Assembly: GCA_964474045.1 (NCBI GenBank)
Contig: CAYYRC010000002.1
Span: 124,001-188,000, forward strand
Direction: 5' to 3'
Length of the DNA stretch: 64,000 nucleotides
From: JACJWR01 sp964474045
Lineage (GTDB): Bacteria > Actinomycetota > Actinomycetes > S36-B12 > UBA10799
The position numbers and the translations under genes were made by a program. Positions 42,370 to 50,882 of this stretch are shown piece by piece. Numbering within the stretch: the first letter of the stretch is position 1; each line of letters opens with the position of its first letter. The notes beneath the pieces are model-generated. The model worked only from the letters and a program-made list of their open reading frames with translations. It did not search any database and was not told the origin of the DNA.

Positions 42370-43367
42370 CAGAGCATCGATCCCACGAGCACCGCCGCCG
42401 TCACGGCCACGACCAGCGTCGTCGGGGCGAAGCGGCGGGCGAAGGCGGCGCCGAACGTCCCGCTCTGGATCGCCACGAGCTTGAGGTCCACCATCGGCCC
42501 CACCACCAGGAAGACCAGCCGGCTGGTGAGCGAGAACTCCGAGAGCGACGCGGCCACGAAGGCATCAGCCTCCGAGCAGATGCTGAGCACGACGGCCAGG
42601 GCCGCCATCGCCACCACGGCGAGGGCCTCGTGCGATGCCAGGCCGTCCAACCAGCTGCGTGGAACTGCGACGTTGAGCACCGCCGCGGTCAGCCCGCCGA
42701 CCACCAGGAAGCCGCCAGCGTGCAGGAAGTCGTGGGTGGCGGTCAGCCGGAAGGTGTGCCAGTTGCTGCTCCCCACCAGGTGGTCGCGCCGGGGGACGCG
42801 CAGCCACTCGCGCCTGCCCAGCCGCAGCCACAGCCATCCCATGATGACGGCGGCGAGCAGCGACGCGACGAACCTGGCGATCGCCATCTGCGGATCGTTG
42901 GGGAAGGCGACGAGGGTGGAGGCGATGACGATCGGGTTGATCGCCGGCGCCGCCAAGAGGAACGTCAGGGCGGCCGCTGGCGCCACGCCGCGGGCGATCA
43001 GGCCGCCCGCCACAGGCACGGACGCGCACTCGCACCCCGGCAGCACCGCCCCGGCGCAGCCGGCCACCGGCACCGCCAGGGCGGGCTTGGCCGGCAGCGC
43101 GCGCTGCCAGAACGTCACCGGCACGAATGCCGCGATGGCACCGGAGAGCACCACGCCGAGCACCAGGAAGGGCAGCGCCTGGACGACGATCGAAACGAAG
43201 ATGGTGGCGCCGGCCTGGAGGGCTGGGGAGTCGAACCAACCCACGATCCAGCGCTGCCCGACGAGCACGAGCACCATGCCGACGGCCAGCACCTCGATCG
43301 ACGTCGGACGCCAGCCACGGCGCCGGGCGGCGTGGGTCCGGTCGTCGGCGAGCAGCTCCGCGGTCAC
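42369..43367 (-). CDS. DUF318/YraQ-type permease
   Basis: 332 residues from GTG 43367, which overlaps the uppS stop (GTGA); a longer open frame to 43946 is antisense-out-of-frame over uppS and discarded. About eight hydrophobic helices. Two conserved cysteine motifs mark the family: GCECASVPVAGGL in one half and CSEADAFVAASL in the other, with LAAPAINPIVI between. Related proteins include ArsP-type arsenic exporters, but many are of unknown cargo. The coupled TIGR03943 partner and the neighbouring zinc operon hint at a role in metal handling, which is an inference from position. Confidence 0.85.
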   Translation of the reverse strand: MTAELLADDRTHAARRRGWRPTSIEVLAVGMVLVLVGQRWIVGWFDSPALQAGATIFVSIVVQALPFLVLGVVLSGAIAAFVPVTFWQRALPAKPALAVPVAGCAGAVLPGCECASVPVAGGLIARGVAPAAALTFLLAAPAINPIVIASTLVAFPNDPQMAIARFVASLLAAVIMGWLWLRLGRREWLRVPRRDHLVGSSNWHTFRLTATHDFLHAGGFLVVGGLTAAVLNVAVPRSWLDGLASHEALAVVAMAALAVVLSICSEADAFVAASLSEFSLTSRLVFLVVGPMVDLKLVAIQSGTFGAAFARRFAPTTLVVAVTAAVLVGSML

Positions 43368-44152
43368 CGCGCCGCCGGGGGTGGCTCGACCGGCGGCGCC
43401 CCGCCGTAGCGGCGATCGCGGCTCGCGTACAGCTCGATGGCGTGCCACAGATGGGTGCGGTCGAAATCGGGCCACAACGTGTCGAGGAACACCATCTCGG
43501 CATATGCGGACTCCCACAGGAGGAAGTTGCTGGTGCGCTGCTCGCCGCTCGAGCGGACGAAGAGGTCCACGTCGGGCATGTCGGGCTGGTACAGATAGCG
43601 CTGGATGAGTCGCTCGTCGACCTTGCGGGGGCTGAGGGTGCCGGCCTTCACATCGGCGGCGATGCGGGCAGCGGCGTCGGCGAGCTCGGCGCGACCGCCG
43701 TAGTTGATGCACATGACCAGGTTGAGCGTGGAGTTGTTGCGGGTGAGTCGCTCGGCCTCGTCCAGCTCGCTCAGCACGCTGCGCCAGAGGCGCCCCTGGC
43801 GACCCGCCCAGCGCACCCTGATCCCCAGCTCGTGCATCTCGTCGCGGCGGCGGCGCACCACATCCCGGTTGAACCCCATCAGGAAGCGCACCTCGTCCGG
43901 CGAGCGCTTCCAATTCTCGGTGGAGAAGGCATACACGCTCAGCCACTCGACACCAACCTCGATGGCGCCGTGCACCACATCGAGCAGGGCGAACTCCCCC
44001 ATCTCGTGGCCCGCCGTGCGAGGCAGGCCACGCTGATGGGCCCAGCGGCCGTTGCCGTCCATCACGATGGCCACGTGTCGCGGGACCTCGCCGGGTGCGA
44101 AGTCGGGCGGCTGCGCGCCGCCGGCGTGAGGGGTCGGGGGTCGGGGGGCCAT
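43364..44152 (-). CDS. uppS: Isoprenyl (undecaprenyl-type) diphosphate synthase
   Basis: 262 residues from ATG 44152; an in-frame GTG at 44179 has no better ribosome site. Cis-prenyltransferase signatures: HVAIVMDGNGRWAHQRGLPR (catalytic Asp and substrate loop), VYAFSTENWKRSPDEV, MCINYGGRAEL and LFVRSSGEQRTSNFLLWESAYAEM with WPDFDR at the end. The enzyme makes the polyprenyl carrier for peptidoglycan and polysaccharide synthesis, the pool on which the glycosyltransferases of the first 15 kb must also draw. Chain length cannot be read from sequence. It lies 58 bases after recO on the same strand, and its 3' end overlaps the permease gene. Confidence 0.95.
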   Translation of the reverse strand: MAPRPPTPHAGGAQPPDFAPGEVPRHVAIVMDGNGRWAHQRGLPRTAGHEMGEFALLDVVHGAIEVGVEWLSVYAFSTENWKRSPDEVRFLMGFNRDVVRRRRDEMHELGIRVRWAGRQGRLWRSVLSELDEAERLTRNNSTLNLVMCINYGGRAELADAAARIAADVKAGTLSPRKVDERLIQRYLYQPDMPDVDLFVRSSGEQRTSNFLLWESAYAEMVFLDTLWPDFDRTHLWHAIELYASRDRRYGGAPPVEPPPAAR

Positions 44153-44210
44153 GAGCGTGATTGTGCCAGCGGACCCCACGCCAGCCGCTCAGGCACGCAG
44201 CCGCTGTGGA

Positions 44211-44978
44211 TTACGCTCCCCGGCCCCCCGCCGTCCCCAGCCGAGGGTCGGCGCGCTCGACCAGGGGCAGCGCCCGCAGCCTGTGCTCCAGGTGCCATTG
44301 CGTGTAGGCGGCCGTCAGACCGCTGGCCTCGCGCCGGGTCCGCGGCTCGGAGGCATCGGCCGCACCCCAGTCGCCGGTGAGCAGCGCCGCCATGAGCCCA
44401 AGCGCGGCAGACGACGGCGCAGCGGAGCCGGGCAGGCGGCAATCCGCGCAGAGCGCGCCGCCGGCGCCCAGGTGGAACGCCCGATGCGGGCCGGGCTCCC
44501 CGCAGTGGGCGCAGGCCTCGAACGACGGCGCCCATCCGCCGACGGCCAGCGAGCGCAAGAGGAAGGCGTCCAGCACCATGCCGTGGTCGTGCTCGTCGGC
44601 CACCAGCGCCCGCAGGCCGCCCACCAGCAACAGGAACTGCTGCAGCGCGGGGTGGCCCTCCTCCGGCGTGAGCTTCTCGCTCGCCTCCACCATGGCCTGG
44701 GCAGCCGTCCACCGACCATAGTCGGCGGTGAGCGCGCTGCCATAGGAGTGCAGCGACTCCACCTGCGTGACGATCTCCAGCGACCGGCCGGTGTGGAACT
44801 GGACGTCGATGTGCCCGAGCGGCTCCAGCCGGGCGCCGAAGCCGCTGGCGGTGCGCCGAACACCTTTGGCCACGGCCCGGACGCGGCCGCGGTCGCGGGT
44901 GAGCACGGTGACGATGCGATCGGCCTCGCCCAGCTTGTGGCAGCGCAGCACGATGCCCTCGTCGCGGATCAGCGGCAT
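44211..44978 (-). CDS. recO: DNA repair protein RecO
   Basis: 255 residues from ATG 44978. The N-terminal OB-fold is IRDEGIVLRCHKLGEADRIVTVLTRDRGRVRAVAKGVRR, the RecO family signature. The middle helical part is followed by a zinc-binding CAHCGEPGPH and CADCRLPG pair, the four-cysteine site of RecO. RecO loads RecA on single-stranded DNA with RecR and RecF in gap repair. Next on the same strand is uppS, in the arrangement known from mycobacteria and streptomycetes; the opposite-strand AI-2E-type transporter separates it from era. Confidence 0.95.
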   Translation of the reverse strand: MPLIRDEGIVLRCHKLGEADRIVTVLTRDRGRVRAVAKGVRRTASGFGARLEPLGHIDVQFHTGRSLEIVTQVESLHSYGSALTADYGRWTAAQAMVEASEKLTPEEGHPALQQFLLLVGGLRALVADEHDHGMVLDAFLLRSLAVGGWAPSFEACAHCGEPGPHRAFHLGAGGALCADCRLPGSAAPSSAALGLMAALLTGDWGAADASEPRTRREASGLTAAYTQWHLEHRLRALPLVERADPRLGTAGGRGA

Positions 44979-45056
44979 CGCACCAGTGTCCTACGCCCGG
45001 CGGGCAATCCCCGCATTGCCGCTCCCCGCCGCCGCGGTTGCGGCACAATCGCGCCC

Positions 45057-46364
45057 ATGTCATCCGCAGAGGCCACCGCCGAGCCGCCGCGGCCGGCGGA
45101 GCTGCCGCCCTCGGCCCCCAACAGCGGCACCCCGCTGTACTGGCTCGCGTTCGACCCCAAGTGGCTGCGCCGCGGGGTCGTCGCGGTCCTGGCGCTCATA
45201 CTGGCGTTCGACCTCGTGCTGTGGGTGTTCGGACGCACCGGCAACTTCCTGTTCCTGTTGCTCCTGGCATGGCTCTTCGGGATCGCGCTGGAGCCCATCG
45301 TCGGCTTCCTGACCCGCCGGGGCGTCAAGCGCGGCCTCGCCACCGGCATCGCGATGATCACCTTCGTCGTGCTCACCGTGCTGTTCTTCGCCGCCTTCGG
45401 CGGCTTGCTGGTGTCGCAGCTGGCCCAGCTGATCAACCAGATCCCGAACCTGATCGACAAGGCCGCCGACTGGGCGTCAGACAAGCTGAACAAGGACATC
45501 GATCCGCAGGCCATCGCCAAGCAGTTCAACATCACGACCGCGCAGATGGCGTCGTGGGCCTCGAACCTGGCCGGCGGCGTACTTGGGGTCCTCAGCAAGA
45601 CCGTCGGCCTCGTCTTCCAAGGCTTCACGATGCTGCTCTTCGCCTACTACTTCTCGGCCGAGGGCCCCCGGCTGCGCCGCACGATCGCCTCGTGGTTGCC
45701 CACACGCTCGCAGCGGGTGTTCGCAACGGTCTGGGACATCACGGTGCAGAAGACCGGCGCCTTCGTGGTGTCACGGCTCCTCCTGGCGCTGCTGGCGGCG
45801 TTCTTCATGTCGCTCTTCCTGCTCATCATCGGCGTCCCGTACTGGCTGCCGCTGGGTTTGTTCACCGGGATCGTGAGCCAGTTCATCCCCACGATCGGCA
45901 CCTATCTGGGGATCTTGCTGCCGTGCCTGGTGGCGGTGTTCAACGACCCGCTGGACTGCGTCTGGATCATCATCTTCGGGACGGTCTACCAGCAAATCGA
46001 GAACTACTTCTTCTCGCCCCGCATCTCATCGGCCACCCTGGACATCCACCCCGCCATCGCCTTCGGCTCGGTGATCGTCGGCGCCGCGCTCTTCGGGGCC
46101 ATCGGCGCCATCATCGCGATTCCGCTGGCCGCCGCCATCACCGCGATCGTCGAGACGTACGGACGACGCTACGAGCTCATCCCGGAGCTGGCCGCCGAGG
46201 AGTCCCGGAAGTCAGGTGCGGGTGGGGACGACGGGGATGGTGACGGCGCTGGCGGCGACGGCGGCCGCGGGAAGCGCTGGCAGCGCAAGCAGCACGCCAA
46301 GAAGACGCTGTCCGCGGACAGCTACGAACACCTCGACGGGCCCATCGAGCCGCAGGCCGAGTAG
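45057..46364 (+). CDS. AI-2E family membrane exporter-like protein
   Basis: 435 residues from ATG 45057; open frame continues upstream but overlaps recO antisense. About eight hydrophobic segments in the PerM/AI-2E transporter order: FLFLLLLAWLFGIALEPIVGFLTRRGVKRGLATGIAM, a long amphipathic middle part (LAQLINQIPNLIDKAADW), then LGLFTGIVSQFIPTIGTYLG and ISSATLDIHPAIAFGSVIVG near the C-terminus. The tail is a Gly/Asp-rich low-complexity run followed by basic residues (GKRWQRKQHAKK). Family members export small molecules or ions; TqsA exports AI-2, but substrate identity here is unknown. It is the only plus-strand gene within the otherwise minus-strand recO/era region. A 29-base tandem repeat spans its stop. 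Confidence 0.82.
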   Translation: MSSAEATAEPPRPAELPPSAPNSGTPLYWLAFDPKWLRRGVVAVLALILAFDLVLWVFGRTGNFLFLLLLAWLFGIALEPIVGFLTRRGVKRGLATGIAMITFVVLTVLFFAAFGGLLVSQLAQLINQIPNLIDKAADWASDKLNKDIDPQAIAKQFNITTAQMASWASNLAGGVLGVLSKTVGLVFQGFTMLLFAYYFSAEGPRLRRTIASWLPTRSQRVFATVWDITVQKTGAFVVSRLLLALLAAFFMSLFLLIIGVPYWLPLGLFTGIVSQFIPTIGTYLGILLPCLVAVFNDPLDCVWIIIFGTVYQQIENYFFSPRISSATLDIHPAIAFGSVIVGAALFGAIGAIIAIPLAAAITAIVETYGRRYELIPELAAEESRKSGAGGDDGDGDGAGGDGGRGKRWQRKQHAKKTLSADSYEHLDGPIEPQAE

Positions 46365-46402
46365 CGCCGGCCGAGTAGCCACAGGCCGACAAGCGCCGGC
46401 CG
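46353..46402. repeat. 29-base imperfect tandem duplication spanning a stop codon
   Basis: The units at 46353-46381 and from 46382 both begin CAGGCCGA and share an AGCGCCGGCCG core. The TAG stop of the exporter-like gene lies in the first copy at 46362-46364, so the second copy is non-coding. Confidence 0.65.
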
Positions 46403-46420
46403 GGGCCGGGTGCGCCCGGC

Positions 46421-47335
46421 CTAGAACCCCAGCCGGCGCAGCTGCTTGGAGTCCCGCTGCCAATCCTTGGCGACCCGCACGTGCAGGTCCAGGTAGACCG
46501 GCGTGCCCAGCAGCGCCTGGATCGCCATCCGGGATTGCCTTCCCACCGCCGCCAGCCGAGATCCCTTGCGCCCGATGATGATCGGTTTCTGACTCTCGCG
46601 CTCCACATGGATGGTGGCGTAGACGTCCAGCAGCGGCGCGTCGTCCGCCCGCCCCTCGCGGACGTTCATCTCCTCCACGGTCACCGCGATGGAGTGCGGC
46701 AGCTCGTCGCGCACCCCCTCCAGCGCCGCCTCCCGGATGAGCTCGGCGACTAGGACCTCCTCGGGCTCGTCGGTGACGATGTCCGATGGATACAGCTGCG
46801 GCCCTTCGGGGAGCTGGCGGCAGAACAGCTCCACCGCCAGGTCGACGTTCAAGCCGGTCTCCGCCGACACCGGCACGACCTCCGCGACGTCCAGGCCAGC
46901 CTCGACGCAGGCATCGTGCGCGGCGACCAGCGCGGCCGCGCCCGCCTCGGGATCGACCAGGTCCATCTTGGTGAGCACCACCAGCACCGGGGTGCGGCGC
47001 AGCTTGGCCAACTCGCCGGCGATGAACCGGTCACCAGGACCGGGGCGGGCGTCCGCGGGCATGCACAGGCCCACCGTGTCCACCTCGGACCAGGTGGCGC
47101 GCACGAGGTCGTTCAGCCGCTCCCCCAGCAGGGTGCGGGGCCGGTGCAGCCCGGGGGTGTCCACCATCACCAACTGCGCCTCGGGCCGGTTGACGATGGC
47201 GCGGATGGCATGCCGGGTGGTCTGGGGGCGGTTGGAGGTGATCGCGACCTTCTGACCGACCATGGCGTTGGTCAGGCTGGACTTGCCCACGTTCGGCCGT
47301 CCGACGAGGCAGCCGAAGCCGGAATGGAACGTCAC
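46421..47335 (-). CDS. era: GTPase Era
   Basis: 304 residues from GTG 47335, which overlaps the previous stop (GTGA). G1 GRPNVGKSSL, G3 VDTPG, and G4 LTKMDL with the switch region RPQTTRHAI precede the C-terminal KH domain IIGRKGSRLAAVGRQSRMAIQALL. Era binds 16S rRNA and helps mature the small ribosomal subunit. It is the last gene of the hrcA-to-era train, and its usual neighbour ybeY, also an rRNA-processing factor, is three genes upstream. Confidence 0.97.
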   Translation of the reverse strand: MTFHSGFGCLVGRPNVGKSSLTNAMVGQKVAITSNRPQTTRHAIRAIVNRPEAQLVMVDTPGLHRPRTLLGERLNDLVRATWSEVDTVGLCMPADARPGPGDRFIAGELAKLRRTPVLVVLTKMDLVDPEAGAAALVAAHDACVEAGLDVAEVVPVSAETGLNVDLAVELFCRQLPEGPQLYPSDIVTDEPEEVLVAELIREAALEGVRDELPHSIAVTVEEMNVREGRADDAPLLDVYATIHVERESQKPIIIGRKGSRLAAVGRQSRMAIQALLGTPVYLDLHVRVAKDWQRDSKQLRRLGF

Positions 47336-47673
47336 GCCCGCTCCGTGCCGACGACATTGCCGGAGGAGTCCGCCAGCAGCACGTTGATGCCGTCGCCGCC
47401 CGCCTCCTGCAGGGCTCGACGCTCATCGCGGTGCAGCCCCGGCTCCACGGCCACCACCGCCGCCGCCTCCAGGCCCCGGGCCCCGGCGGCCACCGCCTGC
47501 GCCACCGCCAGCTGCAGCGCCGTCAGCCGCAGCGATGGCAGCACCACGTCGGTTCCCGAGTAGCTGCGGCCGGTGTCGTCGCGCACCGCGGCACCGGTCT
47601 CGGCTCCCACGCGTGCCCGCGCCCCGCGCGCAAGCGTGATGAGTTTCGCGTCCTCGGCCCTGATTGCGGTCAT
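47332..47673 (-). CDS. Cytidine deaminase-fold protein lacking zinc ligands
   Basis: 113 residues from ATG 47673; the longer open frame to 47772 overlaps the upstream gene. The order of elements resembles a cytidine deaminase core: LITLARGARARVGAETGAAVRDDTGRSYSGTDVVLPSLRLTALQLAVAQAVAAGA, where the catalytic CAE and PCGxC motifs are absent and the equivalent positions read LPSLRLTALQ and no cysteine occurs at all. This kind of small protein is common between the corC-like and era genes of actinobacteria and is usually labelled cytidine deaminase, but it cannot bind zinc the normal way. It may be a structural or regulatory remnant. It overlaps era by 4 bases. Confidence 0.72.
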   Translation of the reverse strand: MTAIRAEDAKLITLARGARARVGAETGAAVRDDTGRSYSGTDVVLPSLRLTALQLAVAQAVAAGARGLEAAAVVAVEPGLHRDERRALQEAGGDGINVLLADSSGNVVGTERA

Positions 47674-47734
47674 GGCACAACGGTGCCACCACGGCGGCGA
47701 CGACGCGCGACGGCCGCGGGCGACGGAGCGGGGC

Positions 47735-49045
47735 TCAACCTGCACCTCGGGTTGCTGCATCATCGCCGCCACCCGGCGGCAGCGGCTCCACCAGCACCGT
47801 CGCGATGCGGTTGCGCCGGCCCTCGGCCGACTCCGCCGTCAACCGGTAGGCGCCGATGTCGATGGTGCTGCCGGGGATGGGGACGAGGCCGAGCCGTCGC
47901 GCGAGGACGCCGGCGACGGTGTCGACGTGGACCTCGTCGGCGGACAGGTCGGCGGCGATCAGGTCCGCGAGCTCGTCCACCGGGAGCCGGGCGCTGACGC
48001 GGTACCCACCGTCCCCCAGCGGGGTGACCTCGGCGATCTCACCCGAGTCGTACTCGTCGGCGATCTCGCCGACGATCTCCTCCACGATGTCCTCCATGGT
48101 CACCAGCCCGGCGGTGCCGCCGTACTCGTCGACGAGGATCGCCATGTGGCTGGAGGTGGCCTGGAAGCGGCGCAGCATGTCGTCGGCGCGCTTGGTGTCC
48201 GGCACCAGCAGCGGTGCCCGCATGACGTGCTCGACGCCCTCCTGGACGGCCGCCGGATCGCCCTGCAGGGCGTTCATGACGTCCTTGATATTGACCGTCC
48301 CGACGACGTCGTCCAGGTTCTCGCCGATGACCGGGATGCGCGTGAAGCCGCTTCGCAGACCGAGCGAGAGCGCCTGGTCGAGTCGCTTGTCGCGCTCGAT
48401 GTAGACCATCGCCGTGCGCGGCACCATGATCTCGCGGCAGATCGTGTCCCCCAGCTCGAACACGGACTCCAGCATGCGCTGCTCCTCCAGCGGGATCACC
48501 GCGGACTCCCCCGCCCTGGCAAGCTGCGCGCGAATCTCGGCCTCGGAGGCGAACGGCCCCTCGCTGAAGCCCTTGCCCGGGGTGATCGCGTTGCCCACGA
48601 GCACCAGGAACTTGGTCAACGGGTAGAGCAGCGCGCCCAGGACGCGGACGAAGCCCGCAGTGCTGACCGCCAACCCGGCGAAGTGCTGGCGACCGAGCGT
48701 CCGCGGGGCCACGCCGAGCAGGATGAAATTGGCGATCGCGATCACCGCCGTGGCGGTCACGACCGCCCATCCCCGGCTCTCGATCCGCGCCATGATCAGA
48801 CTGGCCGCGATCACGACCGCCAGCACCGACAGCACGATGCGCACGAAGAGCACCGTGGTGATGTAGCGGGCCGGGTCGGACACCACGACGAGCAGCGACG
48901 CAGCTCCCCGCACGTCCTCGTCGGCCAACTCCTGTGCCCGCGCCGCCGAGGTCCGGCTCACCGCCGACTCGATGGCGACCAGGAAGCCGGCGGCAACCTC
49001 GGCGATGATCGCGATGACGACAGCCATCACATCGCCACCGGTCAT
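47735..49045 (-). CDS. CorC/HlyC-type CBS-domain membrane protein
   Basis: 436 residues from ATG 49045, overlapping ybeY by 4 bases; an extended frame to 49114 is not supported. The N-terminal DUF21/CNNM membrane domain is VIAIIAEVAAGFLVAIESAVSRTS and the following spans. A CBS pair is marked by IMVPRTAMVYIERD, SGFTRIPVIGENLDDVVGTVNIKD, and AILVDEYGGTAGLVTMEDIVEEIVG. The C-terminal CorC_HlyC domain follows (YRVSARLPVDELADLIAADL). Members move magnesium or cobalt or regulate its flux; the gene often lies between ybeY and era. The tail is Pro/Gly-rich. Confidence 0.9.
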   Translation of the reverse strand: MTGGDVMAVVIAIIAEVAAGFLVAIESAVSRTSAARAQELADEDVRGAASLLVVVSDPARYITTVLFVRIVLSVLAVVIAASLIMARIESRGWAVVTATAVIAIANFILLGVAPRTLGRQHFAGLAVSTAGFVRVLGALLYPLTKFLVLVGNAITPGKGFSEGPFASEAEIRAQLARAGESAVIPLEEQRMLESVFELGDTICREIMVPRTAMVYIERDKRLDQALSLGLRSGFTRIPVIGENLDDVVGTVNIKDVMNALQGDPAAVQEGVEHVMRAPLLVPDTKRADDMLRRFQATSSHMAILVDEYGGTAGLVTMEDIVEEIVGEIADEYDSGEIAEVTPLGDGGYRVSARLPVDELADLIAADLSADEVHVDTVAGVLARRLGLVPIPGSTIDIGAYRLTAESAEGRRNRIATVLVEPLPPGGGDDAATRGAG

Positions 49046-49545
49046 GGCCGTGCGTCCTCCCCGGCGGCTCCGGCGGCCCCGGCGGCCTCGGCAGCCGCCG
49101 TGAGCGAGGCCCACTCGCCCACCAGGCGCGTCTGCAGGCCGAACATGAGGCGCTCCTCGTCGGGCTCGGCGTGGTCGTAGCCCAGCAGGTGCAGGATGCC
49201 GTGGGTGAGCAGCAGCCCCACCTCGTCCCGCTCGCTGTGGCCGGCCTTGCGGGCCTGGTCGCGGGCCACGGCGGGGCAGATGACGATGTCGCCGAGCAGC
49301 CCCTCGGTGGGCTCCTCGTCGTCGCGCGGCACCCGCAGCTCGTCCATGGGGAAGCTCATGACGTCGGTCGGGCCCGGTTCATCCATCCACATCACGTGGA
49401 GGTCGGTCATCGCCTCGACGTCCGCGAACAGGATCGAGAGGTCGGCGGCGGGATGGATCCGAAGGCGGTCCAGCACGAAGCGGGCCTGCTCGGCGACGCC
49501 GGCCTCGTCGACCGCGTCGCCGGACTCGTTAACAACGTCGATCAT
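49042..49545 (-). CDS. ybeY: Endoribonuclease YbeY
   Basis: 167 residues from ATG 49545, coupled on both sides by 4-base overlaps. The zinc-binding HGILHLLGYDH motif (three His), with the upstream TDVMSFPMDE and GDIVICPAVARDQARKAGH strands, identifies YbeY, the metalloendonuclease involved in 16S rRNA 3'-end maturation and ribosome quality control. The C-terminal tail is Ala/Gly-rich, longer than the E. coli protein and likely unstructured. Confidence 0.96.
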   Translation of the reverse strand: MIDVVNESGDAVDEAGVAEQARFVLDRLRIHPAADLSILFADVEAMTDLHVMWMDEPGPTDVMSFPMDELRVPRDDEEPTEGLLGDIVICPAVARDQARKAGHSERDEVGLLLTHGILHLLGYDHAEPDEERLMFGLQTRLVGEWASLTAAAEAAGAAGAAGEDARP

Positions 49546-50537
49546 GACCCATCCCTCACGTCGCCGCGCGCTGCATCGAACCTGCCGTAGGCATCGACGA
49601 TCCGTCCCACGAGTTTGTGCCGCACCACATCGCGGCTGGTGAGCTCCACGAACGACACGTCTTTGACGTCGGCGAGCACCTGGCGCACCTGCCGCAGACC
49701 GCTGGTCGCCGCGCCTGGCAGGTCGACCTGCGTGACGTCGCCGGTCACCACCATGGTGGAGCCGAAGCCGAGCCTGGTGAGGAACATCTTCATCTGCTCC
49801 GCGGTGGTGTTCTGGGCCTCGTCCAGGATGATGAAGGAGTCGTTCAGGGTGCGCCCACGCATGTAGGCCAGCGGCGCCACCTCGATCGTGCCGGAGGTCA
49901 TGAGCCGGGGGATGCGATCCGGGTCGAGCATGTCGTGCAGCGCGTCATACAGCGGTCGCAGGTAGGGGTCGATCTTCTCGCTGAGCGAGCCGGGCAGGAA
50001 GCCGAGGCGCTCCCCGGCCTCGACCGCGGGTCGGGTGAGGATGATCCGGTTGACCTCTTTGCTCTGCAGCGCCTGTACCGCCTTGGCGACCGCCAGGTAG
50101 GTCTTGCCGGTGCCGGCCGGGCCTATCCCGAACACGATGGTGTGTTTGTCGATGGCATCGACATAGTGCTTCTGGTTGAGCGTCTTGGGCCGGATCGTGC
50201 GGCCGCGGCTGCTCAGGATGTTGGCGGTCAGCACCTCCGCCGGGCGCACGTCGGAGGCCTCCCGCAGGATCCCGAACACGCGCTCGACGGCCTCGGTGGT
50301 GAGCCCCTGCCCGGACCGGACGATGGTCAACAGCTCCGCGAAGACCTGTTCGGCCAGGACCACGTCCTCCTCGGGGCCGCTGACCCGCACCTCGTTGCCG
50401 CGCACGAAGAAGTCCGCGGCCGGCATCAGCCGCTCGAGCAGCCTCAGGTACTCGTCGTCGACCCCGAAGATGGCCACGGACGGCTGCGACGACGGGATGA
50501 TGACCGTCGCCTCAGCGACCTCAGCCGGCGCAGTCAT
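49542..50537 (-). CDS. phoH: PhoH-family ATPase
   Basis: 331 residues from ATG 50537, overlapping the HIT gene by 4 bases. The PhoH ATPase core shows Walker A GPAGTGKTYLAVA, RPAVEAGERLGFLPGSLSEKIDPYLRPLYDAL, Walker B SFIILDEAQNTT and the sensor FGSTMVVTGDVTQVDLP. The N-terminal 130 residues contain a KH-like part (VEVFVRGNEVRVSGPEED-like stretch). PhoH proteins are linked to RNA metabolism and often co-transcribed with ybeY, as here, and are proposed to work with it in RNA processing. Confidence 0.95.
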   Translation of the reverse strand: MTAPAEVAEATVIIPSSQPSVAIFGVDDEYLRLLERLMPAADFFVRGNEVRVSGPEEDVVLAEQVFAELLTIVRSGQGLTTEAVERVFGILREASDVRPAEVLTANILSSRGRTIRPKTLNQKHYVDAIDKHTIVFGIGPAGTGKTYLAVAKAVQALQSKEVNRIILTRPAVEAGERLGFLPGSLSEKIDPYLRPLYDALHDMLDPDRIPRLMTSGTIEVAPLAYMRGRTLNDSFIILDEAQNTTAEQMKMFLTRLGFGSTMVVTGDVTQVDLPGAATSGLRQVRQVLADVKDVSFVELTSRDVVRHKLVGRIVDAYGRFDAARGDVRDGS

Positions 50538-50875
50538 CCGGGCGGCCACGTCAGGTGCCGGCCGCCGAGCAGGTGGATGTGGACGTGGTCCACCGTCTGC
50601 CCGCCGTCCTCGCCGGTGTTCACCACGAGCCGGTAGCCCCGCTCGAGCCCCTCCTCCTCGGCGACCTCGGTGGCGAAGGCCACAAGCTCACCCAGGAGTC
50701 CCGTGTCGGCGGCCGCCAGGTCGCCCGCGTTGGCGTAGTGCGCACGCGGGATCACGAGGACGTGGACGGGGGCCTGGGGGTTGATATCGCGGAACGCGAT
50801 CACACGCTCGTCGGCACGGACGATGTCGGCGGGGATATCCCCCTCGGCGATCGCACAGAACAGGCAGTCGGTCAT
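50534..50875 (-). CDS. HIT-family nucleotide hydrolase
   Basis: 113 residues from ATG 50875. The histidine triad HVHIHLLGG is present near the C-terminus, and the N-terminal DCLFCAIAEGDIPADIV has the Cys-x2-Cys and motif of HinT-type proteins (PKCI-like). HIT enzymes hydrolyse nucleoside phosphoramidates and related adducts. It overlaps phoH by 4 bases and starts 7 bases after the rsmE stop, in the conserved rsmE-HIT-phoH order seen in several actinobacteria. Confidence 0.94.
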   Translation of the reverse strand: MTDCLFCAIAEGDIPADIVRADERVIAFRDINPQAPVHVLVIPRAHYANAGDLAAADTGLLGELVAFATEVAEEEGLERGYRLVVNTGEDGGQTVDHVHIHLLGGRHLTWPPG

Positions 50876-50882
50876 GGCACCA

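Noticed and set aside
47332..47673. Active cytidine deaminase
   Set aside because: No CAE/HAE or PCxxC motif and no cysteine are present, so zinc catalysis is not supported.
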